Position numbers and translations under genes: made by a program | DNA from: Hymenobacter sp. BT18 | GTDB lineage: Bacteria > Bacteroidota > Bacteroidia > Cytophagales > Hymenobacteraceae | Reading direction: 5' to 3' | Length of the DNA stretch: 64,000 bases | NCBI RefSeq assembly: GCF_012273015.1 | Contig: NZ_CP050954.1 | Coordinates: 1,922,001 to 1,986,000 of the forward strand | Notes under the pieces: generated by a model | Database searches by the model: none | Seen by the model: only the letters and a program-made list of their open reading frames with translations | What the model was told of the DNA's origin: nothing | In this document: in pieces, positions 8,394-17,041 of the stretch | Position numbering within the stretch: position 1 is the first letter of the stretch | Layout of the letters: each line of letters starts with the position of its first letter

Positions 8394-9413
8394 CTAAGAT
8401 ACAACAACCGCACCGGAGGTTGCTACGTTCCGCTGCAATTCCTGGCAGCACCACGCAATGGTATCGGCTACGGAGCGGAAAGGCAACCCGGTTGTACGCT
8501 GCACTTTTGCGGCGTTGTAGACGAGCTGCTGGCGGCCAGCACGGGCCGTGTCTTTGGTGATGAGGGGCCGGCTGCCCGTGAGCATTCCGCGTACATGCTC
8601 AGCGCGCCAGATAACTTCGGCGGCCCAATCGGGCACGGCCGCAGTGGGGGGCTTTTTGCCAAAGCAGCGCGCGGCTTGGCTTAGTACCTCCTGCAAAGGT
8701 ACGGCAGCCGCACTAAGCACATACCGCTCGTTCTGCACCGGCAACTCCAGCGTGAGCCGCAGCATGTGGTCTACCACGTCGCGCACATCCACCACGTTTA
8801 TAGTGCCGGGCGTGTAGAAGCGGTGTTCTTGGTGGGCGTAGCGCAGAAGGCGGGTGCTGCTGCGGGTCCAGTCGGCCGGGCCTAGCACCACGGATGGGTT
8901 GACGATAACTGCGGCAAGCCCCTCGGAAATGCCGCGCCAGACTTCCAGCTCGCCCAGGTACTTGGAGGTAGCATACGCCGAATGGGCTGCGCCCAGGTCC
9001 CACTTTGCCGCCTCGTCCAGCACCTGAGGCCCCACCAGGGAGCCGCCTTCGGGGGTGGCCGCCCCACCCAGGGCCGCTACCGACGACACGTGGCACAACC
9101 GAATACCGCCTTGCTCCAGGCAGGCATCTACCACATTAGCGGTGCCCTCCACGTTTATCTGGAGTAGGGCATCCTCGTCCTGGGGGGCGTAGGATACCAG
9201 GCCCGCGCAGTGAAACACGTGCGTCACGCCCGCTAGCGTCTGACGCATCAGCAAGGGGTCCAGCAGGTCGCCCTGCACCCAGTCTACCCCCAGCGCAGCC
9301 AGTGTCTGAGGAATGTGCTGCCGGTAAAGTGCGCGTACCTTTTCGCCCCGCGCCACCAGGGCCGGAATCAGGAAAGAGCCAATTAAGCCGCTGCCCCCGG
9401 TAACAAATATCAT
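8394..9413 (-). CDS. NAD(P)-dependent epimerase/dehydratase (extended SDR)
   Basis: 339-residue Rossmann enzyme of the extended short-chain dehydrogenase family. It has the N-terminal dinucleotide loop 'TGGSGLIG' (5-12), the acidic 'GDLLD' after strand 3, Ser111 in 'HVSSVAALG' and the catalytic pair Tyr147/Lys151 in 'YATSK'. It resembles NAD-dependent reductases acting on sugar nucleotides, dihydroflavonol-like or sterol-like substrates; the substrate cannot be told from sequence. A near-consensus -7 box (TACCTTTA, 9419-9426) lies only 6 bases before the ATG, which would give an almost leaderless transcript. It is 90 bases from cpsB and might be read with the capsule genes. Confidence 0.85.
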   Translation of the reverse strand: MIFVTGGSGLIGSFLIPALVARGEKVRALYRQHIPQTLAALGVDWVQGDLLDPLLMRQTLAGVTHVFHCAGLVSYAPQDEDALLQINVEGTANVVDACLEQGGIRLCHVSSVAALGGAATPEGGSLVGPQVLDEAAKWDLGAAHSAYATSKYLGELEVWRGISEGLAAVIVNPSVVLGPADWTRSSTRLLRYAHQEHRFYTPGTINVVDVRDVVDHMLRLTLELPVQNERYVLSAAAVPLQEVLSQAARCFGKKPPTAAVPDWAAEVIWRAEHVRGMLTGSRPLITKDTARAGRQQLVYNAAKVQRTTGLPFRSVADTIAWCCQELQRNVATSGAVVVS

Positions 9414-9502
9414 AGGTGTAAAGGTACGAGGGTCCTGGGCTTGCCCGGCAGTGAAGCGACAATGTCAGGCTCCACCTGAGCAGAATGGGGAAGCAATTTG
9501 CT

Positions 9503-10264
9503 TTACAGGCTGCTGTTGAGCAAAGGCAACGCCAGGGCTTTGGCTAAGTAGTCCGTAGGCAGCACTTTATGCTGCAGCGTATCAAGGTGCTTGAGGTGAT
9601 GGGCGTCGGTACCGAGCATGTCTACCAGGCCGGCATCTATCAGCTTTTCGGCTACGCGCTTGGCTCCGGCGGAGTAATACCCGCTCAGGGAGTTCAGGTT
9701 TACCTGCAGCAGCACCCCCGATTCCCGCAGCCGGGGCAGTTCCTCGAACTTGCTGTAGAGGTACGTATACCGCTCGGGATGAGCCAGCACCGGCTGGTAG
9801 CCAGCCGACTTCAGCTCAAATATTACCTGCGCCAGGTTGAAAGGCTCGTTCAGGTAAGAGGTTTCGATGAGCAGGTACTTCCGAGCTCCGCCAAAGCTGA
9901 GCAGCTCGTCACCGTTTTCGAGGCGGCGCAGAAACCACTCGTCCAGGTAGTACTCGGCGCCGCACTCCAGCTGCACATCCGTGATACCCGCGGCCTGGGC
10001 GGCTTGCTGCAGCTGGCTCAGCGCCCCCCGGATGCCCTCCGGCGTGTTGCGGTAGAAGTCGCCCATCACGTGCGGCGTCATGATGAGCTTGCGGTAGCCC
10101 AGCGCCCGTAACCGCCGCAGCAGCTCTACCGAATGCTCTACCGTTTCAGCCCCATCATCAAGACCCGGGAGCAGGTGGGAATGCATATCTGTGCCCAGCG
10201 CAGCGAAAGAAGCCGCCGCTGCCGCAGGCTGTGCACCCAGTAGTTTGCGGAGCCAGGATGCCAT
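9503..10264 (-). CDS. CpsB/YwqE-type PHP tyrosine-protein phosphatase
   Basis: 253-residue metal-dependent phosphatase of the PHP fold that dephosphorylates the tyrosine tail of BY-kinases controlling polysaccharide export. Metal ligands are visible: 'DMHSHLLPGLDDGA' (D26, H28, H30, D36), 'TPH' (H65), 'HPERY' (H162) and 'DAHH' (D220, H222). It ends with the usual helical tail. It begins only 6 bases after the stop of the wzc-like kinase gene on the same strand, so kinase and phosphatase are almost certainly one transcript and act on each other: the kinase's Tyr-Gly tail is the expected substrate. Confidence 0.9.
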   Translation of the reverse strand: MASWLRKLLGAQPAAAAASFAALGTDMHSHLLPGLDDGAETVEHSVELLRRLRALGYRKLIMTPHVMGDFYRNTPEGIRGALSQLQQAAQAAGITDVQLECGAEYYLDEWFLRRLENGDELLSFGGARKYLLIETSYLNEPFNLAQVIFELKSAGYQPVLAHPERYTYLYSKFEELPRLRESGVLLQVNLNSLSGYYSAGAKRVAEKLIDAGLVDMLGTDAHHLKHLDTLQHKVLPTDYLAKALALPLLNSSL

Positions 10265-10270
10265 AGCGGG

Positions 10271-12745
10271 TTACGCAAAGAGTTTGCGGAACCGCTTCCA
10301 CCAGGAAAGCTTCTCCTGGGTGTCTTCGTAGTAACCCTGGCCATACCCGTAGCCATACCCGTAGCCATACCCGTAACCATACCCGTAACCATAGACGCCG
10401 CTCGAACGGGCATCGTTGAGAATGGTAGCTAAGCGGGTAAAGCCGTTGGCCCGAATCAGCTTATTGATATTCTTCAGAAAGACTTTCTTCGAGTAATGGG
10501 CCCGCACGATGTAAATCGGAATATCTGCTTTCCGCATAATCAGAATGCCGTCCGTTACGAGGCCTACCGGCGGCGTATCAATCATGATGACGTCGTAGTG
10601 CTGGTGTAACTCCGCCAGAACCTCATCAAACTTTGGGCTCAGAATCAGCTCCGAAGGGTTGGGCGGGGTTGGGCCGGCCGAAATGAAGTCCAGCGTGGGA
10701 ATCGACGTGTGCTGTACGCACTCCTGCCAGGTATGGCGCTCGATGAGAATGGTGCTGATGCCCTTCACGTTTTCCGCCCCAAAAGCCAGGTTCACCTTGG
10801 GCTTGCGCATATCCAGATCCAGAATCACGACGCGCTGCTCGGAGGAAGCAATAATGCCCCCCAGGTTCACGGCCACGAAGGTTTTGCCTTCCCCGCTGAT
10901 GGTCGAGGTGATGGAGATAAGGCGCTTCTTTTTCGAGGAAGCCATAAACTCCAGGTTCGTCCGGATAGAGCGGATGGACTCGGATATGGCCGATTTCGGA
11001 TTCTTGTCTACAATCAGCTTCGAGACCAGCAGCTTTTCCTTGTCGTAGGTCGGGATAACCCCAAGTACGGGGGCCACGGTATTGCGCTCCAGCTCCCGGA
11101 TGTTGGTAACGCTGTTGTGCATAAAGTAGCGCACGGCCACCAGCGCCAGCCCCATAAAAATGCCCCCGGCCAAACCAATGGCATAAATCATCAGCCGCAC
11201 CGGCGAGATGGGCGCCATGGGCATGGACGCAGGCGAGAGAATCTGGAAATCGGGGGTGGTACCGGCTTTGGCAATGCTGTACTCCACCCGTTTGTCCATG
11301 AGCATCAGGTAGGATTTCTCGTACAAATCGAAGGGGCGCTGCAGGCGGGCCCGCTCGGTTTCGCGCTGTGGCAGCACCTGCAGTTCGCTGTTCAGCTTGT
11401 CGCGCTGCTGATTGAGGGTAGCCAGCTGCTCGCGCACCATCTGCAGGCTTTGCTGTAAAGACTCCTGCACGTTGCGCTTGGCATACGCCACATTGGCGCG
11501 ACGCAGCTGTACGGCTTCGGTGGCTTCGGTGTTGGAGCGCAGCACCCGGCGCAGGTCCTGCTGGGCGGCGTTCAGCTCCGTTATCTGCTGGGTGAGCACG
11601 GGGTCTTCCAGCTGGGACAAGCCCGGTACACTCTGGTCGATGCTGGCATTCTCATCGCGGGCTATCCGGTCGCGAGACGTGAGTCGGGCCACGCTGGTGA
11701 GCAGCTCCAGGCGGCGCTGCAGCGCCTGCCGCTCCTTTTCCTGCTCGTCGAGTTGGTCGGTAATCGTTTGTACTCCACTGCGTACGTCGTACATCTTGGC
11801 ACGCTTGGCGAAGGACTGAAGGGCAATTTCAGCGCGCTGCAAACTGTCGCGGGTAAGCTCCAGCTGCTTGTCCAGGTACTGCATGATCTGCTGCTGGCTC
11901 TGGGTGTTCTTCGTCAGCTTCGCCACCAGGTACACCGTGTCGATGCGGTTGACGATGTCGCGGGCCTTACGGGGGTTGTGGTCGGTAAAGGAAATACCGA
12001 TGGTGTTGGCCTCGGGGTTGACAATCTCAACCGTGAGGTTCTCGTCGAAGTAGCGGTTGATGGAGGCGTCGTCGTGGATGACAAACTGAAAACTGCGGTT
12101 CAGCGCATCCTCGGTGAAGTTCTTGGTCTTAGCGAGGCGCAGCGTGACGCCCGGCAGCTCAATGGGGGTATCAATGGTGTACTCAGCGGCGGTTTCGTGT
12201 CCTTCGTGAGAAAGCTGAAACTTCGTTGCGCTGGTGAAGAGCACGCTAAACCGGGTATTGTATAAGGCCGGGTCGGTGATGGTGTAATCCACGTGGAAGG
12301 GCGAGGTGCCATACAGCTCGTTTTCCAGTACTGTGCCCTGCGAATAGTAATTCACATCCAGATCCAGGGAGTCTTTGAGCTGGCGGTAAATCAGGTTGGA
12401 CTTGATCAGCTCTACTTCCCCCGACAAGCTATTCAGCTTCTGACGGGTTTCCACGGCGGCGCCCAGCGTCTGGCCCAGGCCAAGGGCCCCGGCATCTTCC
12501 TTTTCGTCAATCTTGAGGGTGGAGGACGATTTGTACAGCGGCTTGGTATAGCGCAGGAACGTCCAGGCGGCCGTAATTCCCAGCAAAATCAGCAGCACCA
12601 TCCAGGGCAGGCTCCGGCGAGCCACCATGAGCAGGGTGGTCGTATCAATACCCGTATTTTCTTCCTCCGACTCTACTTCTACGGGGGCCGTTCCGCCGGA
12701 ATTGCGGATCAGTTCTTCTAACTCAGCGTTTTCGTTTATTGCCAT
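10271..12745 (-). CDS. wzc: Wzc-like polysaccharide co-polymerase / BY-kinase
   Basis: 824-residue inner-membrane tyrosine autokinase that sets length and export of capsule or exopolysaccharide. Order of parts: cytoplasmic N-terminus, TM1 (about 47-65), Wzz domain, long periplasmic coiled coil (about 280-460), GNVR-type region 'RLQRPFDLYEKSYLMLMDKRVEYSIAKAG', TM2 (about 517-537) and the kinase domain. The kinase has Walker A 'STISGEGKT' (614-622), Walker A' 'VVILDLDMRKP' (639-649) and Walker B 'VIMIDTPPVG' (719-728). The C-terminal tyrosine cluster is extreme: nine consecutive Tyr-Gly pairs (785-802) plus Tyr805/806. Wza-like gene upstream, CpsB-type phosphatase downstream. No glycosyltransferases are adjacent. 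Confidence 0.95.
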   Translation of the reverse strand: MAINENAELEELIRNSGGTAPVEVESEEENTGIDTTTLLMVARRSLPWMVLLILLGITAAWTFLRYTKPLYKSSSTLKIDEKEDAGALGLGQTLGAAVETRQKLNSLSGEVELIKSNLIYRQLKDSLDLDVNYYSQGTVLENELYGTSPFHVDYTITDPALYNTRFSVLFTSATKFQLSHEGHETAAEYTIDTPIELPGVTLRLAKTKNFTEDALNRSFQFVIHDDASINRYFDENLTVEIVNPEANTIGISFTDHNPRKARDIVNRIDTVYLVAKLTKNTQSQQQIMQYLDKQLELTRDSLQRAEIALQSFAKRAKMYDVRSGVQTITDQLDEQEKERQALQRRLELLTSVARLTSRDRIARDENASIDQSVPGLSQLEDPVLTQQITELNAAQQDLRRVLRSNTEATEAVQLRRANVAYAKRNVQESLQQSLQMVREQLATLNQQRDKLNSELQVLPQRETERARLQRPFDLYEKSYLMLMDKRVEYSIAKAGTTPDFQILSPASMPMAPISPVRLMIYAIGLAGGIFMGLALVAVRYFMHNSVTNIRELERNTVAPVLGVIPTYDKEKLLVSKLIVDKNPKSAISESIRSIRTNLEFMASSKKKRLISITSTISGEGKTFVAVNLGGIIASSEQRVVILDLDMRKPKVNLAFGAENVKGISTILIERHTWQECVQHTSIPTLDFISAGPTPPNPSELILSPKFDEVLAELHQHYDVIMIDTPPVGLVTDGILIMRKADIPIYIVRAHYSKKVFLKNINKLIRANGFTRLATILNDARSSGVYGYGYGYGYGYGYGYGYGQGYYEDTQEKLSWWKRFRKLFA
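10328..10393 (-). repeat. Tyr-Gly codon repeat encoding the Wzc phosphorylation tail
   Basis: A near-perfect 6/12-base tandem repeat encodes nine Tyr-Gly pairs at the kinase C-terminus. Repeats like this can change copy number by slippage in steps that keep the frame, so tail length may vary between strains. Confidence 0.85.
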
Positions 12746-12812
12746 TCCAGCTTTAGCGGTAAGATCAGCCTAAATCCAGAAACTTTTGCCGTTTCTGGTA
12801 CGACGTTCCTGG

Positions 12813-13718
12813 TTAGAGTTTGATAATCAGCAACGCGGTGGTTACCACGGTAGTAACCGCCTGCAGAATAGGTAATACGTCCGTCAGGGCTTCCCGGAAT
12901 GGGCGGCGCACGGGCTCGATGTACACGACATCATTGGGCTGCATGCGCAGATCGGCACGCCGCATGCCCTCGATGGTAGAAAGGTCTATTACCTGAACCA
13001 TAGGATTTTTTAGGTCTCCCCGAATTAGACGGATGTTGTAGGCTTTGCCATAGCGGACGCCGCCGCCGGCCGCCGCGCCGGTACCGTCAATACCACCGAC
13101 GGAGGCCAGTACTTCCAAAAGGTTCATGTTGTCGTTGTAAAGCGGCACAACCCGGCCACCCGGCGAGCCTAACACGAATATCCGGCTGTTCGTTACCCGC
13201 GTAGCTACAAAAGCATCCTTATAATAGGTGTTGTACTGCAGCTGCAAAAGGCTGTCGGCCTGCAGCAAGGTGTAGCCGCTCAGGCGCACAGTACCCACCA
13301 AGGGCAGCTTGGCCTGTCCGTCGCTCTGCACCAGAAACTCAGAGTCGCCGGCGGGGCGGCTGCCCAAGTCGCCCCCGCGCAGGGTAGCCGCGGCGCCCCC
13401 ACCCCCACTCTGGCTGGAGCCCGTGGCCACGCTCTGGTTGCCCGGCACCCCGAAGCGCAGCTCCCCGTTGGGGTCTACCAGCCGCTCGCCTTTGTTGGTG
13501 TACACCCGCACTTGGATGTAGTCGTTGGGCCGGATAACATAGTTGCTGGTAATTTGGCTCAGGGCCTTCCGCAGACGAACTGTATCGACGGAAGTGGAGT
13601 TTTCAGTCCGGAGCATGATGTTCTGCGTGTACGTCTTGGACGTGGCGCAGGAGGAAGCCAGCAAGGCCAGCGGAGCCAGCCAAAGCCAGCAGAGCAGTCG
13701 GGGAAGTGAAGTGCGCAT
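12813..13718 (-). CDS. Polysaccharide export lipoprotein (Wza-like)
   Basis: 301-residue outer-membrane polysaccharide export protein. The ATG at 13718 is chosen because it begins a lipoprotein signal (basic MRTSLPR, hydrophobic core, lipobox 'LLASSC'); the frame runs open further upstream without one. Domains: polysaccharide export domain with 'NYVIRPNDYIQVRVYTNKG', then an SLBB-type repeat ('RIFVLGSPGGRVVPLYNDNMNLLEVLASVGG'), then a hydrophobic C-terminal segment (about 280-300) likely to be the membrane-spanning part. A glycine/serine-rich insert (about 90-115) interrupts the first domain. It is first in the wza-wzc-cpsB unit, 67 bases before wzc. Confidence 0.9.
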   Translation of the reverse strand: MRTSLPRLLCWLWLAPLALLASSCATSKTYTQNIMLRTENSTSVDTVRLRKALSQITSNYVIRPNDYIQVRVYTNKGERLVDPNGELRFGVPGNQSVATGSSQSGGGGAAATLRGGDLGSRPAGDSEFLVQSDGQAKLPLVGTVRLSGYTLLQADSLLQLQYNTYYKDAFVATRVTNSRIFVLGSPGGRVVPLYNDNMNLLEVLASVGGIDGTGAAAGGGVRYGKAYNIRLIRGDLKNPMVQVIDLSTIEGMRRADLRMQPNDVVYIEPVRRPFREALTDVLPILQAVTTVVTTALLIIKL

Positions 13719-13955
13719 GTAGGCTGAGAAAGCCAAGGAGGAAAACAAATCCGACCTCTGAGGAAGCCGGACGACAGTAAATTTTTTCTTAAAAACCTTC
13801 AAAGTAACCGAATACGGTTGCGGATTCAAAATTAGCGGGTTCTGCGGACTTCGGCCCGGCCTCATTGGTTGCGGCAAAACTGGTAGCTTCGCAAACCCAA
13901 ACCCGGCCTTTGCCGGTTATGCTCTTACATACTTCCCACCCAAACTTTTACGTAC

Positions 13956-15095
13956 ATGGAACTGGTAGAAACCGAAAACCAGACAATGATTGCGCAGATG
14001 GTGCGCGATTTTGGCGCCACCCACATCAAACCGCACATGATGCGCTGGGACGAAACCCAGGAATTCCCGGCCGAGGTCTTGCACAAGCTTGGCGAATTAG
14101 GATTAATGGGCGTATTAGTACCCCAGGAATATGGAGGATCCGGCTTCGGGTATACCGAGTACGTAACGGCCATTGCGGAGTTGGCAAAAATTGACGGTAG
14201 CATTGGTTTGAGCATGGCGGCGCACAACTCCCTGTGTACCGGCCACATCCTGCAGCACGCCTCCGAGGAGCAAAAGCACAAGTACCTGCCCAAGCTGGCC
14301 TCCGGCGAGTGGATTGGGGCTTGGGGCCTTACGGAGCCCAACACCGGCTCCGACGCCGGCAACATGCGCACGGTAGCCGTGGAAGACGGCGACTTTTTCG
14401 TGCTGAACGGGGCCAAGAACTTTATTACGCACGGCAAAACCGGCAACGTAGCCGTTGTTATTGCCCGCACCGGCGAGGTAGGCGACTCCCACGCCATGAC
14501 GGCCTTTATTGTGGAGCGCGGCACCCCCGGCTTCGCGGCCGGGCGCAAGGAAGACAAGCTAGGCATGCGCGCCTCCGAAACCACCGAGCTTATTTTCACG
14601 GACTGCCGCGTACCCAAGGAAAACGTGATTGGCAAAGTAGGGGACGGCTTCGTGCAGGCCCTGAAAGTGCTGGACGGCGGGCGCATCAGCATTGCAGCCC
14701 TCAGCCTGGGCATTGCCCAGGGCGCCTACGAGGCCGCCTTACAGTACTCCAAGGAGCGGTACCAATTCAACCAGCCCATCAGCAACTTCCAGGGCATTAG
14801 CTTTAAGCTGGCCGATATGGCCACGGAAATTGAAGCGGCGTCGCTGCTCACCTACCGCGCGGCCGATATGAAAGACCGCGGCCTGAACGTCAACCGGGAG
14901 TCGGCCATGGCGAAGCTCTATGCTTCCGAGGTGGCCGTGCGGGTAGCCAACGAAGGCGTGCAGATTTTTGGAGGCTACGGCTACACCAAAGATTATCCGG
15001 CCGAGAAGTACTACCGCGACGCCAAGCTATGCACCATCGGGGAGGGCACCAGCGAGATTCAAAAGCTTGTTATTGCCCGCACCATTCTCAAGTAG
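13956..15095 (+). CDS. Acyl-CoA dehydrogenase
   Basis: 379-residue FAD flavoenzyme catalysing alpha,beta-dehydrogenation of acyl-CoA (fatty-acid or branched-chain amino-acid breakdown). Typical landmarks: '[19 protein letters not shown]' (FAD/substrate region), 'GAKNFITHG', '[14 protein letters not shown]', '[22 protein letters not shown]' and 'IGEGTSEIQ' with the catalytic base Glu363. Length and motifs fit short-chain (butyryl/isovaleryl) acyl-CoA dehydrogenases. Transcribed divergently from the wza-wzc-cpsB unit with a 237-base shared upstream region; likely monocistronic. Confidence 0.95.
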   Translation: MELVETENQTMIAQMVRDFGATHIKPHMMRWDETQEFPAEVLHKLGELGLMGVLVPQEYGGSGFGYTEYVTAIAELAKIDGSIGLSMAAHNSLCTGHILQHASEEQKHKYLPKLASGEWIGAWGLTEPNTGSDAGNMRTVAVEDGDFFVLNGAKNFITHGKTGNVAVVIARTGEVGDSHAMTAFIVERGTPGFAAGRKEDKLGMRASETTELIFTDCRVPKENVIGKVGDGFVQALKVLDGGRISIAALSLGIAQGAYEAALQYSKERYQFNQPISNFQGISFKLADMATEIEAASLLTYRAADMKDRGLNVNRESAMAKLYASEVAVRVANEGVQIFGGYGYTKDYPAEKYYRDAKLCTIGEGTSEIQKLVIARTILK

Positions 15096-15101
15096 GACCG
15101 C

Positions 15102-15196
15102 GGATTGAACGAATATAAAATGAATGAAACGGATAAGGGCCCTAGCTCTCAGCAGAAAATCTGCGTAATTCGTTTTTAATCTGTGAAATCTGTGAT
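15102..15196. repeat. Imperfect palindromic AT-rich interspersed-type repeat
   Basis: The arm GGATTGAACGAAT (15102-15114) is mirrored by ATTCGTTTTTAATC (15168-15181), followed by two copies of AATCTGTG-like octamers (15179-15194). It looks like one of the small 'aatctgtg' intergenic repeats seen in Bacteroidota genomes (recollection, not searched). It abuts the rpsU promoter. Confidence 0.45.
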
Positions 15197-15204
15197 TATC
15201 TTTG
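15197..15204 (+). promoter_or_regulatory. rpsU promoter -7 box (TATCTTTG)
   Basis: Exact TAnnTTTG match, 37 bases before the rpsU ATG; a T-rich stretch at 15173-15177 lies where the -33 element would be. Confidence 0.6.
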
Positions 15205-15241
15205 CGGCCCTTCCCAGAAGATTTTCAACCTCATTGACCAT

Positions 15242-15436
15242 ATGATCATCGTCCAAATCAAAGAAAACGAGTCGGTTGACCGCGCCCTCAAGCGTTTCAA
15301 GAAGAAGTTTGAGCGCACCGGCGTATTGAAAGAACTGCGTCGCCGCACGTTCTTCCAGAAGCCGTCTATCACGAACCGCAAGCAGAAGCAAAAGGCTATC
15401 TACAAGCAGGTAACGTATGGCAACGACGCCAACTAA
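15242..15436 (+). CDS. rpsU: 30S ribosomal protein S21
   Basis: 64-residue, strongly basic protein with the S21 signature: '[45 protein letters not shown]'. S21 sits near the 3' end of 16S rRNA and helps initiation; in Bacteroidota it belongs to the group of proteins around the sequestered anti-Shine-Dalgarno. Own promoter upstream and own terminator downstream, so a single-gene unit. Confidence 0.97.
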   Translation: MIIVQIKENESVDRALKRFKKKFERTGVLKELRRRTFFQKPSITNRKQKQKAIYKQVTYGNDAN

Positions 15437-15461
15437 CTGACGCGACACGTGGTCACGGTTT

Positions 15462-15504
15462 AAACCGTCTGAAGGGCTATTCCAGCTTTTCAGACGGTTT
15501 TTTC
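15462..15504 (+). terminator. rpsU terminator
   Basis: Perfect 10-base arms (15463-15472 and 15490-15499) followed by a run of six T. Confidence 0.9.
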
Positions 15505-15571
15505 GCGTTCGTACTTTCCGAATTTATTCCATACATTGGGTATCCCGACCTGAACAGTCGGCACCTGGCGT

Positions 15572-16459
15572 ATGGAGTTATTTTTTTCGTATCTGCGGTC
15601 GGAGCGGCGCTATAGCCCGCACACGCTCCTCTCCTACCAGACCGACCTGCGGCAGTTTGGAGAGTACCTGGCTGCCACGTACGAGTTGGGTGAGCCCGCC
15701 CAGGCCGATCATACCCTCATCCGCTCCTGGATTGTGGAATTGATGCAGCAAAACCTGGACCCACGGACGGTGAACCGCAAAATTGCCTGCCTGCGCTCCT
15801 ACTACAAGTTTCTGCTGCGCACCGGCATCATCGCCAAAAACCCCATGCTGCGCATTACGGCCCCGAAGATGGCCAAGAAGCTCCCCGACTTTGTGCCGGA
15901 AGACTCGCTGAATGGGCTGCTGAACTCCTTTGAATTTCCGGAGACCTTTGAGGGCACGCGCGACCAGCTGGTGCTGGAACTGCTCTACGGCACCGGCATC
16001 CGGCTTTCCGAGCTGATTGGAATCCGCCACGACGACCTGAGTTTGCCGGGCCGTACCGTACGCGTGACGGGCAAAGGCAACAAGCAGCGCATCGTGCCCC
16101 TCAACCCTTCCCTGGTTTTAGTGCTGGAACGCTATATAGCGCAGAAGCAGCGGGAATTCCCCGCCGTGGGCAACGCCGCGGGAGCCCTGCTCGTTACAAA
16201 CAAGCAGGAACCGCTCTACGAAAAGTTTGTGTATCGCACCGTGAAGCACTATTTAAGCCAGATTACGACGGCTGCCTCCCAGCAGCACCCGCACGTGCTG
16301 CGCCACTCTTTTGCTACGCACCTGCTCAGCAAAGGCGCTGATTTGAATGCTATTAAAGAGCTGCTGGGCCACGCCAACTTGGCCGCCACGCAGGTGTACA
16401 CTCACTTATCGATTGATAAGCTCAAGGCGGTTTTTGAAAAGGCCCATCCCAAGGCCTAG
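15572..16459 (+). CDS. xerC: Tyrosine recombinase XerC/XerD-like
   Basis: 295-residue site-specific recombinase resolving chromosome dimers at dif. It has an N-terminal SAM-like core-binding domain and a C-terminal catalytic domain with the full active site: Arg144 ('GTGIRLSE'), Lys168 ('TGKGNKQR'), His241/Arg244 ('HVLRHSFATH'), His267 ('LGHAN') and nucleophile Tyr276 ('VYTHLS'). Length and context (rpsU before, HPF after) mark it as the housekeeping chromosomal enzyme rather than an element integrase. The gap to hpf is only 38 bases, so the two are probably cotranscribed. Confidence 0.92.
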   Translation: MELFFSYLRSERRYSPHTLLSYQTDLRQFGEYLAATYELGEPAQADHTLIRSWIVELMQQNLDPRTVNRKIACLRSYYKFLLRTGIIAKNPMLRITAPKMAKKLPDFVPEDSLNGLLNSFEFPETFEGTRDQLVLELLYGTGIRLSELIGIRHDDLSLPGRTVRVTGKGNKQRIVPLNPSLVLVLERYIAQKQREFPAVGNAAGALLVTNKQEPLYEKFVYRTVKHYLSQITTAASQQHPHVLRHSFATHLLSKGADLNAIKELLGHANLAATQVYTHLSIDKLKAVFEKAHPKA

Positions 16460-16497
16460 TTGTTTCTCTTTTTTCCTACTCCCTAACCCCACTACCG

Positions 16498-16797
16498 ATG
16501 AAAGTACAGATGCAATCGGTGCATTTCGACGCCGACCAGAAACTGCTCGACTTCATCCAGAAGCGCCTAGATAAGCTGGAAACCTTCTACGACCGTGTCA
16601 CGGAAGGAGAAGTAATTATGCGCCTCAATAACAAGGATGGCATAGCCAACAAAACGGTAGAAATAAAAGTACTGGTGCCCGGCACCATGCTGTTTGCGCA
16701 GGAAGACGCCGGCACGTTTGAAGCCGCCACCGACGCCGCCGCCGACAGCCTCAAGCGCCAGATTACCAAATACAAGGAAAAGCTGCTCAGCCACTGA
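16498..16797 (+). CDS. hpf: Ribosome hibernation-promoting factor (short HPF/RaiA)
   Basis: 99-residue protein of the HPF/YfiA family, binding the 30S subunit at the mRNA/tRNA channel and inactivating ribosomes in stationary phase. It shows the beta-alpha-beta(3)-alpha pattern: 'VHFDADQKLLDFIQKRLDKLETFYDRV', 'EVIMRLNN', 'KTVEIKVLVPG', 'FEAATDAAADSLKRQITKYKEKL'. It is the short form, lacking the dimerising C-terminal domain of long HPF. Cotranscribed with xerC and ended by a perfect 20-base-pair terminator. Confidence 0.93.
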   Translation: MKVQMQSVHFDADQKLLDFIQKRLDKLETFYDRVTEGEVIMRLNNKDGIANKTVEIKVLVPGTMLFAQEDAGTFEAATDAAADSLKRQITKYKEKLLSH

Positions 16798-16829
16798 TGC
16801 AACGGCCCGACCCGGGCCATTTATGCAGT

Positions 16830-16874
16830 CACAGAAAAGCCCCGCCTGACTAGATCAGGCGGGGCTTTTCTGTG
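16830..16874. terminator. Bidirectional terminator between hpf and the metK side
   Basis: Perfect 20-base arms (16830-16849 and 16855-16874) with A/T runs on both sides. Serves hpf on one strand and the metK/small-ORF transcript on the other. Confidence 0.92.
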
Positions 16875-16889
16875 GCAGAAGCGCGGGAC

Positions 16890-17015
16890 TTAGGCTTGCA
16901 GGTAATACAGCAGCTCGCCCACGCACTTACCCGCCTGGAAAATGCTATAAGCAGCCAGTGCCCCTAAGGCCAACCGAACGGGCCGGGCAGCGGGCAGAAA
17001 GGCTTGTAGGTACAT
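16890..17015 (-). CDS. Small ORF, 41 residues, downstream of metK
   Basis: An ATG-started frame of 41 codons on the reverse strand, 26 bases after the metK stop and 15 bases before the shared terminator. The product begins MYLQAFLPAARPVRLALG, has a hydrophobic stretch 'LALGALAAYSIFQAG' and ends 'KCVGELLYYLQA'. It could be a short membrane-associated peptide. No ribosome-binding sequence is obvious, which is normal in this phylum. I do not recognise a family; the coding call rests on placement inside the metK transcript and the sensible amphipathic composition. Confidence 0.45.
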   Translation of the reverse strand: MYLQAFLPAARPVRLALGALAAYSIFQAGKCVGELLYYLQA

Positions 17016-17041
17016 AGCCAAGCGTTGCACAGCGCTTCGGA

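Noticed and set aside
7327..8397. 356-residue forward ORF
   Set aside because: It is antisense to the TPR gene and has no family features; the high GC third positions of the real gene keep it open.
10328..10393. CRISPR-like repeat
   Set aside because: The short in-frame repeat has no spacers and encodes the Tyr-Gly tail.
13719..13877. N-terminal extension of the Wza-like protein
   Set aside because: The lipoprotein signal begins at 13718; the extension covers the promoter region.
15572..16459. Integrase of a mobile element
   Set aside because: Full XerC-type length and motifs in a housekeeping context; no attachment-site repeats or cargo genes nearby.
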